Below, in pieces: positions 19,816 to 26,182 of a DNA stretch of 26,182 nucleotides. The DNA lies in NCBI GenBank assembly GCA_003427395.1, contig BFEA01000225.1:775571-801752 (forward strand). Direction: 5' to 3'. The DNA is from Chara braunii (lineage: Eukaryota > Streptophyta > Charophyceae > Charales > Characeae). Both the position numbers and the translations under genes were made by a program. Within the stretch, counting starts at the first letter, position 1. Each line of letters opens with the position of its first letter. The notes under the pieces are model-generated. The model saw only the letters and a program-made list of their open reading frames with translations, ran no database searches and was not told where the DNA came from.

Positions 19816-20060
19816 ACAGAGTTCCATACGTTTGGGTGGTCTGACTATAACATATCACCAATTGCAGAGAGTATTAATTAAGAATAAACTTGTGGTATTA
19901 ACTGCATACAATTATATAAATTTTGGATACTTAAACAGTTCAGGGCGGCTAGGGTGGCCTAGCCATACGCCCAAAGAAGAGAAAAGTTATTGTACCCTAT
20001 GTTTGTGTATACTTCATGGCTGGGCTAGGCATGTTCCATAAGTTTGGGTGGTCTAGCCTT
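19398..20060 (+). repeat. Hairpin array, right (conserved 20-nt loop, covarying stems)
   Basis: Seven copies of the core CCATAAGTTTGGGTGG or close variants start at 19405, 19469, 19545, 19632, 19710, 19824 and 20036. Stems flank most copies: GACAAAGC/GCTTGGTC (19532-19539/19560-19567, one mismatch); CTGAGC/GCTCAG (19621-19626/19647-19652); GGACCAAGAC/GTCTTGGTCC (19695-19704/19725-19734, perfect 10 bp); TAGTCAGAC/GTCTGACTA (19809-19817/19839-19847, perfect 9 bp); GGGCTAGGC/GTCTAGCCT (20022-20030/20051-20059, G-T pairs). In four of these the loop is an identical 20-mer beginning ATGTTCC. A stem without the loop, GGCTAGG/CCTAGCC, sits at 19947-19964. Confidence 0.9.
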
Positions 20061-20329
20061 ATGCCCTATGTAAGCTGGGTATAAGGGGATAAATCATTGA
20101 AAGACTATAAACTATTGTTTACTAAGTTGACTTGGGGATGGTGAGAGTACTTACCTTTGTGGTTTGGACTGCATGTGACTGAATGATGTCACTATTTAGT
20201 CTGAGTTTCAGTTGATAGGTAGTTGCTTTAGCTGCTCGCCACGTGTTAGAGCCATATGAGTTAGTTTCAATTCTTGCATTTTCTAAGCTGAGATTGTTTT
20301 TTTACTTAGATCAAGTTCTGCATTTTCAG
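20061..20329. other. Spacer, nothing recognised
   Basis: AT-rich, non-coding in all frames. It lies between the hairpin array and the tandem repeat block. Confidence 0.5.
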
Positions 20330-20970
20330 GGATCTTTTATTTATACTTGGTCTTGTATAAATCTTGGTAAGCCACTTTCTCTACGTGAAGCGCTGCCGAA
20401 ATTTCTATAAAACCAAGGAGTTAGTCAAACTTTGCCTTCCTCAAGATCCAGTCTTGTTGGTTTTTTTACTTAGTAAGAATCTGGGAAGCTTCCTTTTCTA
20501 AAGGAGCTGCTGCCCAAATTTTTACTAATTCAGGGAGTTAAACACAATTGGGCCTTGAAGAGTCAAAGTCATTTTAGATCATAAACTCAGCTTTGTATAG
20601 ATCTTGGAATAACACTTTCTCTACGGGAAGGGCTGCCGAAATTTCTACAAATCTAAGGAGTTATTTAACTTTTGTCTAAACAGAGCTCAGATTTTATGTT
20701 TGAGTCCGTATCTGACTTAGTACAAATTTGGAAAGTCTTACTTTCTAAAGGAAGTGCTGCTCAAATTTTTGCTAAATCAGGGAGTTAAACAAATTTTGAC
20801 TTTCTAGAATCCAAAAGTTTGATTTTTGGACTAGTACAAATTCTGCGATGACACTTTTCCTACGGGAAGCGCTGTCGGAATTTTCCTAACTTAGAGGAGT
20901 TAGATTATATTTCGACAGGTGACGATTTCTGGAAATCCACTTTGTGTACGGGAGACTATGTCAGGGTCTA
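20330..20970 (+). repeat. Degenerate ~120-bp tandem repeat with A/B alternation
   Basis: Five monomers plus a decayed sixth. Type A (CTACG(T/G)GAAG followed by GCTG(C/T)CG(A/G)AAT) occurs at 20381, 20621 and 20860. Type B (TTTCTAAAGG, then GCTGCTCAAATTT or GCTGCCCAAATTT) occurs near 20496 and 20742. A worn copy (GTACGGGAGACTATGTCAGG) is at 20946. All share a downstream AGGAGTTA or GGGAGTTA block. Monomer spacing is about 120 bp and like-to-like spacing about 240 bp. A fragment nearly identical to 20793-20837 reappears at 26138-26182. Confidence 0.85.
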
Positions 20971-21581
20971 CCCTTGCTTTGGACGCTGGTTAACGGTAAA
21001 TTCGAGCTTAGTTGAATAGGGTGATTTGAGTGAGATCGTGATATGAAGATTATTCTCCATGAACTTATAGACTTAGCTTGGGGATTGGCCTGTCTTGTGT
21101 TACAGGTCTTTTTCAACGAGTCGATTCAGGATTTGGGCTAGATTCAACTTGGTCCTACAGGGATTACCTTCTGTTACCACTGATAACAGGTCGGTTGCCG
21201 ATTCATCGGTTTACGACTTAATTCCAACTTACCCTCAATACTCAACCTAAAAGGCGTTAGCCCTGGTGACTTTATTGTTTGGTTAAGGTTTCACCCGGAC
21301 TTTTATTGAATGACCATTTAACAATTGTACTAAGTATATAATTATGGTTGGTTGGACAGGAGGTTGGGGCTTGCATGGCTAAAGCGAGGGGTATGAGTAC
21401 AGAGAGTGGTTGGGGTTGACTCCGTGTAGTGCGTTGACTTTGTTGGACTTTTGATGTGATTGCTGGTATGTTCAGTGGTTCGGATTTCAGATTTGACTGC
21501 CTACGATCACACATATACATATGGTTGTGAGGAGCCCCGCTGTGATTGTGAGAATTGATCGTCTCATACTTATCCCCATTG
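20971..21581. other. Spacer, nothing recognised
   Basis: No long or motif-bearing frame on either strand. GTAACACAAG-like and TGTTACAG segments give only weak self-complementarity. It may belong to a decayed LTR or leader, but no partner copy is present in the window. Confidence 0.4.
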
Positions 21582-21606
21582 TATATATATATATATATAA
21601 ATATAT
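21582..21606. repeat. (AT)n microsatellite
   Basis: About 25 bases of alternating TA with one AAA interruption. Confidence 0.95.
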
Positions 21607-22640
21607 GTGTATCTATACCGGGAGTTCGCGGGGCCTGAGGGGCCCGCGTATTAAGGGTAAAAGTAGGGGTTGGGGTTAAGAAAAGAGAGGGTAACCCCCC
21701 TCTTTCTGATTATATGCTTCTTAATAAATTACAGTCGGACGTTGGTCCTGGGTCGGGATTTAAGGTCCTTGTCCAGGACATCCCAAGCCCTAGGCTCTGC
21801 ATGGAAGCAAGCCGAAGGCCTAAGGTCTCGCGGCGGCCGCATGGCTATTCCTTCAGTCGTGCAATATCGTGAGGGAGTAGACCCTCACGATACTTCGAGT
21901 CTGACACTTGAGAGTCATGAGCGGTACTCGGATCCACAAGGGACCGCTTGGTCATGGAAACTACATAGTACGCCATCATTGTAACTGCTTACGTACGCTT
22001 GCATCGCGAGTCGATATGAGTAGGCCCTGCGACAACGCGATTTTATACTAAGTCTCGCGCACAAACGCCTATCCAATTCCGCATCAGAAAGTTATGGGAT
22101 GGCTACCGAGGGACTAGGAGCGTTGTCGCGTTGGTTATTGTTGTGTCGTTTCGTGTGTATGTTGTGTGTGTGTTTTATTTTTATATCCTATATAGTGGGG
22201 TGCGCGTAGCATGTGGGATGCGTCTTAGTCGACCGACGACGAGTCACGCTTCGGACTTGGATCCTAATCCTCATCGTGATACATACATGGAGCTTCCGCA
22301 AACCGCTTTGGCCAAGTGCGCCAGCCATACCTCTCACGAGCCCCTACGATAGGATAGAGTCTACGCGAGGCACGACTTACCTCCACCTTACGGGAGTTGT
22401 CACCTCCCTTCGGTGGGCGTATCCCCGCCGAGCTATCAGTCCACAATATGAAAGCTGATCAGATGCAATCGAAGAGGTGGACCAACCGAGGGCGTTTCTC
22501 GTTCGTTGTAGCATAGGGGGTACGCGCGGTACTACGCCTCTATCTGCGTGACGCGGCTGGGAGGGTCCCGCGCTATCCTTGAGTAATGTCGGGCCGATGC
22601 ACTTGACAACGTGGCGCAGTGATCAGCCATACTGCTGTTG
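21607..22640. other. Hairpin-bearing non-coding block
   Basis: No gene is recognised. A perfect hairpin, TATCGTGAGGG / 6 nt / CCCTCACGATA, lies at 21865-21892. The inverted pair GCGACAACGC (22029-22038) and GCGTTGTCGC (22120-22129) brackets about 80 bases. CCACC and GGTGG with inner GGGAG and CTCCC form a nested hairpin near 22383-22416. In composition it resembles the central block at 14.5-16.2 kb, but I found no long shared sequence. Confidence 0.5.
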
Positions 22641-22992
22641 ATGCGGTCCTCCGTTCATACGCACAAGTCATGGACACGCGCACCAATCAAGAGTCAAAAT
22701 CTTTGCAATCCTAATTTAATCAAAAATAAAAACTTGGCCGGCAACTACGCCGACCTCAGAATCATCAATACGAGAAGAGATTATGAGCTACTTAAATTTG
22801 TGCACCCACACACTCTCTACTCTAGTGAACCTTTCAATCAACACAAACCACAGACACAACCGCATCTCGCGTGACATGCTTAAACTTTAAACCAAACTTA
22901 TTTTCTGTCGCTTGCGAAAACCAGGGTGGATAGTCACATAAGGGTATTCGCACCGACACTGTGAACCAACGAGAATAAATGAATGTGTTGTA
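22641..22992. other. AT-rich lead-in to the plus-strand retroelement
   Basis: Gag and protease would be expected here, but none is visible. A short frame (22638-22874) has no motif. The element appears 5'-truncated or too decayed to read upstream of RT. Confidence 0.4.
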
Positions 22993-23661
22993 AAGCACAT
23001 CATTGAGATAATTCCCGAAAGTAAGATTCCCAAAGGACCCATCTATCATATGTCTCATAGGGAATTGAAAAAACTAAAGAAGTTACTGCAATAACTAATT
23101 GAAAAAGGACGGATGCACCCAAGTTCATCTCTCTATGGTGCACTTGTCTTGTTTGTGCCGAAGAAGAAAGAAGAATTTAGGTTCTGTATATACTATCGAG
23201 GATTGAATTAAGTGACTGTTAAAATTGCGGAGCCGCTTCCTCGTATTGATGACGTACTTGATCGGTTGCAGGCGTGTAAGTCCTCCAACAAGATTGATCT
23301 GAAGTGAGGCTACCATCTGATTGAGGTGGTTAATGAAGATCAACACAAGACGGTTTTTCCAACCAAGTATGAACATTACGAATTCATTTTTATGCCTTTC
23401 GGACTGACGAATGCACTTGGGACTTTTCAAAGGTCTAAGAATTAACTATTTAGGCAATGATTGAACCTGTTTGTAGTTATGTATCCCGACGACATCCTCG
23501 TGTATAGCAAGATACATAAAGACCACGAGAAACACCTACGAATGGTACTTAAGAAGTTGTGTGAAGGCAACTTTAAATTGAATCTCAAGAAATCCGAGTT
23601 TGCTAAGTCTGAGGTATTATACTTAAGGACATATAGTAAGCGAAGAAGGATTAAGACCTAA
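22993..23661 (+). pseudogene. pol: Ty3/gypsy reverse transcriptase remnant
   Basis: One frame through the whole interval encodes RT fingers, palm and start of thumb, interrupted by five in-frame stops (the first at 23092-23094). Visible landmarks are the entry MSHRELKKLKKLL, then EKGRMHPSSSLYGALVLFVP, PLPRIDDVLDRLQ, SNKIDLK followed by GYH (first catalytic Asp), EFIFMPFGLTNA, and VVMYPDDILVYSK. The active-site motif reads YPDD where Ty3/gypsy elements usually have YLDD; CTC or CTT to CCx is one step. The frame ends in a shift near 23640. Inactive. Confidence 0.93.
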
Positions 23662-24235
23662 AGAGAAAAAAAATACATCAATTAGAGATTGACCCACACC
23701 TAAGACTGTTATTGAACTTAGATCTTTTATAGGACTTGCTAGTTACTATAGAAAGTTCGTAAGAGACTTCTCATTAATAGTTGCGAGACAAAGATTATGA
23801 GTCATCATTCAAAAAGTTGAAACATGTACTAACCCACTACCCTATCTTGAAGATCGGTGATCCTTCTCCCCCTTTCATTGTCACCATTGACGCAAGTCGC
23901 TACAGAATTGGGGTTGTGCTACAACAAGATGACAATAAGAGATATGGACCCATTGAGTTTATCTCCAAAAGATTTTCGTCCGGGAAAGTTGGCAACTTCA
24001 CTTATGAAAGAGAATTGTATGCCTTGGTCGCTGCACTGGACATATGGAAACATTACTTGCTAGGGAGACACTTCACTCTTGACTCTGAAGTGGATAAAAA
24101 CTCAACCCTGACTCTTTGATAAGTTAGTTAGATGGTCCACTTTTATTGACACATTTGACTTTGAACTGAAAATCATTAAAGGAAAGTCTAATGTGCTTGC
24201 GAATGTTTTGTCTAGGCGTGCTGACTTCTTCGGAA
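23662..24235 (+). pseudogene. pol: RT connection and RNase H remnant
   Basis: After a decayed connection (a frame containing ELRSFIGLASYYRKFV, 23713-23760), RNase H is readable at 23781-24119: IVTIDASRYRIGVVLQQ, ISKRFSSGKVGNFTYEREL, and IWKHYLLGRHFTLDSE. The DAS aspartate and the ERELYA glutamate are present, but the usual TDH reads LDSE. The frame shifts near 24118, then continues as FDFELKIIKGKSNVLANVLSRR, where the usual ADALSR aspartate is Asn. At least two frameshifts occur, so this element is more decayed than the minus-strand one. Confidence 0.88.
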
Positions 24236-25100
24236 CAATTGTCTCATATCTTGATATTTTGAATGATATGAAAGACCAAATCCGCAGGGGTTATGCAGAT
24301 GATTTGATATGGAGTCCTATCATTGGGACCCTACAAAGGAACCCTGAAAGGATATCGAATGTTGATGACTTACTCTTCTTTGTTGATAAGTCCAAAATAA
24401 GACTTTGCATTTCACATAAGGAACCAATTAAAAATATGATTATTGGGGAATGTAATGATAGTGAAGGACACTTTAGATATAAGAAGACAAATGCTAATGT
24501 TGGGGAACGCTTTGGATGAAAAAGAATGAATGAGGATGTGCTAACCTACGTGCGAACTTGTCTTGTTTACCAAAGGAACAAACCCTCACATTAAAATTCA
24601 CTGGGACCACTACCTATTCCAAGTGAGTCAGGTGAGTCTATCTCAATCGACGTCACGAGTCTCACTAAGAGTCAAAATGAAAACAGTTAGGTAATGGTCA
24701 TTGTGGATCGATTCTCAAAGTATGTTATATTAATTCCTTTCTCTGCCGAAGCTAAGACGAAACTTGTCATCCAAAAGTTTCATATGTGATGGGTTTTTAA
24801 AATGTGGATTTTCAAAAACCATCATCTCTGATAGGGATGTACGGCTCACTGGTTTACAATGACAAAAGTTGATGGAGGTCTATGGCACTAGGTTGACCGT
24901 GTCGTCAGGTAGACACCCTGAAACGAATGGTCAAACTGAACAAATGAACCATCTATGCCAACAATTTTTGTCCATGTATGTGCGACCCGATCAGATAGAT
25001 CAGGATGAAAACTTATCTAAGATTACAAGTGCATACAATAACAGTATGCATACTGCTACAGGGAGAACACCGAATGCACTTCACAAAGGTTGGAAGTGAC
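24236..25100 (+). pseudogene. pol: Integrase zinc domain and DDE core remnant
   Basis: The zinc domain is degenerate: ECNDSEGHF keeps one His, and TCLVYQRNK has Tyr for the second Cys. The core follows in several frames: ESISIDVTSL (first Asp, near 24636-24665), VIVDRFSKY, IISDRDVRLTG (second Asp, near 24820-24850), and RHPETNGQTEQMNH (Glu, near 24912-24950). Stops and two or more frameshifts separate these blocks. All three DDE residues can still be read, but not in one frame. Confidence 0.88.
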
Positions 25101-25411
25101 GACTTCCCATTGATGCTCTAACTCGGGACCAGATTCAGAGGCGACCCCCCAGGAACCCAAAAGTTTGCAGTTATGTATGAAGAAAACATAAAGAGAGTCA
25201 AGGAAAACATACAGAAAACCCAATTATAAATGATTGAACAGACCAACAAGCATCGTCGGCCATCACAATTACAAGAAGGTGATCTTGTATGGGTAAAGTC
25301 TAAAAAATTTTCCTTGGAAGAAAATGTGTCTAAAAAACTATTGCTTGTCTACTACGGACCATGAGAAGTTCTTAAGGTGATTAGGGATGCAAATGGACCC
25401 TCATACAGATT
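25101..25411 (+). pseudogene. pol: Integrase C-terminal region remnant
   Basis: Readable only in pieces: KHRRPSQLQEGDLVWVKSKK (25242-25300) is the usual entry to the C-terminal beta-barrel, followed by LLLVYYGP, EVLKVI and GPSYRLTYL before the shift near 25412. Several stops are present. Confidence 0.75.
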
Positions 25412-25711
25412 GACGTACCTCCGCACCTCAAGACCTATCCTGTCTTTCATGCCTCCAGGCTACTACCATATGCAGAGGGCCATGACTTTCCTAACAGGCC
25501 ATCCATGTTTCCTCCTTCCATGGACGGAGGTTATGAAGTAGAGAAGATACTGGAACATGGATACTTCTCTATAGGTGGCAGAGGAAGGCCACGAAAGCAG
25601 TATAAGGTAAAGTTGAAGTCACAACCTCCCTCTGAAGTCAGATGGTTTAGTAGAAAAGAACTTCTACCTACTGCACCTAACTTGGTGAATGCATATGAAC
25701 GTGGATTATAA
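25412..25711 (+). pseudogene. Integrase tail with chromodomain (chromovirus signature)
   Basis: An open frame covers TYPVFHASRLLPY, the normal end of Ty3/gypsy integrase, then a chromodomain at about 25529-25711: GYEVEKILEH, then KQYKVKLKSQPPSEVRWFS, then ELLPTAPNLVNAYERG. Chromodomains on integrase bind modified histone H3 tails and steer insertion into heterochromatin. The residue usually Trp in VKWKG is Leu (TGG to TTG is one step), which would damage the aromatic cage; the first Tyr and the later Trp remain. It marks the plus-strand element as a chromovirus. Confidence 0.85.
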
Positions 25712-25915
25712 AAGAATTGAAGTTTATGTGATGGAACTGAAAAACCAGGACGGCAGGAATTAGTGGCGTATGATCCATGCACTCCAGCCAGGTTCATACG
25801 GCGATGGCCTTTCTATTGCACGAACTCGATCAATAAGAAAGTTTGCAGAACGAGGGGTAGACCATGTTTCAAAAAGTGGAAGCAAGTTCCGAGCCAAGGC
25901 TTCACCATCCAGTCC
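25712..25915. other. Post-chromodomain sequence, nothing recognised
   Basis: The 3' untranslated part and LTR of the plus-strand element might begin here. No LTR partner is visible in the window. Confidence 0.4.
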
Positions 25916-25985
25916 TTTTTTTTTTTTTTTTTTTTTTTTCATAAGTCCATGGTGTTGTATTTCATAAGTCCATGGTGTTGTAGAG
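25916..25985. repeat. T24 tract followed by 23-bp tandem duplication
   Basis: T24 at 25916-25939, then two copies of a 23-bp unit (CATAAGTCCATGGTGTTGTA plus 3 bases), starting at 25940 and 25963. Homopolymer slippage or assembly collapse is possible. Confidence 0.9.
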
Positions 25986-26098
25986 GCCAGTCACTTAGTA
26001 CACAGTGATCACCAGGAGCAGTAGGCCATGGGTGTCCTGGAATATGAGACCACCTCCCATCCCATCCTCATGTCAATACTCCTAGCGAACCCCCTATC

Positions 26099-26136
26099 CT
26101 GTCTCTTATACACATCTAGATGTGTATAAGAGACAG
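26099..26136. other. Tn5/Nextera mate-pair junction adapter (artefact)
   Basis: A 38-bp perfect palindrome made of two head-to-head 19-bp transposase mosaic ends: CTGTCTCTTATACACATCT (26099-26117) and its inverse (26118-26136). This is the circularisation junction of tagmentation-based mate-pair libraries, not genomic DNA. The bases on either side were not adjacent in the genome. Confidence 0.97.
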
Positions 26137-26182
26137 GATTTTGACTTGCTAGAATCCAAAAGTTTGATTTTTGGACTAGTAC
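26137..26182 (+). repeat. Displaced fragment of the 120-bp tandem repeat
   Basis: Bases 26138-26182 match 20793-20837 with a single mismatch (G for T at 26149). Lying directly after the adapter, this is best read as the other end of a mate-pair fragment from the tandem-repeat locus or a second copy of it. Confidence 0.88.

Noticed and set aside
19519-19881. 120-codon plus-strand frame with repeated MFHKFGW-type peptide
   Set aside because: The peptide repeat is the translation of the hairpin loop; the frame is not preserved in the left arm and the signal is at nucleotide level.
19398-20060. The regularly repeated core as a CRISPR-like array
   Set aside because: Spacing varies from 64 to 212 bases, the sequence is eukaryotic, and the repeat is a loop with paired flanks, not a repeat-spacer array.
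26099-26136. A 38-bp perfect palindrome as a natural hairpin, terminator or attachment site
   Set aside because: It is identical to the Tn5 mosaic-end mate-pair junction.

Overview
This is a repeat-dominated nuclear-type eukaryotic window. I find no host protein-coding gene, no tRNA or rRNA gene and no CRISPR array. It holds decayed Ty3/gypsy LTR retrotransposons, microsatellites, poly(A/T) tracts, palindromic elements and sequence gaps. A chromodomain-bearing Ty3/gypsy element, heavy repeat nesting and mate-pair assembly scars fit a large plant or streptophyte-alga genome. The exact taxon cannot be read from the sequence; a charophyte such as Chara is only a guess.

Layout. Positions 1-1.3 kb: a (CT)n tract and copy A of a ~0.9 kb dispersed repeat, split by a 275-bp palindromic MITE-like insertion. 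Positions 2.0-7.0 kb, minus strand: a Ty3/gypsy element with gag, a pol lacking protease and most of RT, RNase H, a degenerate PHD-like finger, integrase, and then one or two extra open frames (ORF3a/3b) joined by ATGA stop/start overlaps. Positions 7.0-9.0 kb: non-coding, with tandem duplications at 8.15-8.97 kb. Positions 9.0-10.0 kb: poly-C/(CT)n and copy B of the 0.9 kb repeat, which preserves the empty site of the MITE. Positions 10.0-10.9 kb: simple repeats and a 70-N gap inside poly-T.

Positions 11.3-20.1 kb: a large diverged inverted repeat. The arms at 11.32-12.42 and 18.72-19.82 kb are collinear about an axis near 15.57 kb, with further matching anchors inside. Each arm carries an array of small hairpins whose roughly 20-nt loop is conserved while the stem sequence differs from copy to copy and stays complementary. 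The centre (14.5-16.2 kb) is rich in other hairpins.

Positions 20.3-20.97 kb: a degenerate ~120-bp tandem repeat with alternating A/B monomers. Positions 21.6-22.6 kb: another hairpin-containing non-coding block. Positions 23.0-25.7 kb, plus strand: a second, more decayed Ty3/gypsy element (RT, RNase H, integrase) ending in a chromodomain. Positions 26,099-26,136 are a Tn5/Nextera mate-pair junction adapter, so the window end is an assembly chimera.

The most unusual candidate is the hairpin family with a conserved loop and covarying stems. Next come the palindromic MITE with its filled/empty-site pair, the PHD-like finger inside pol, and the ATGA-linked extra frames.
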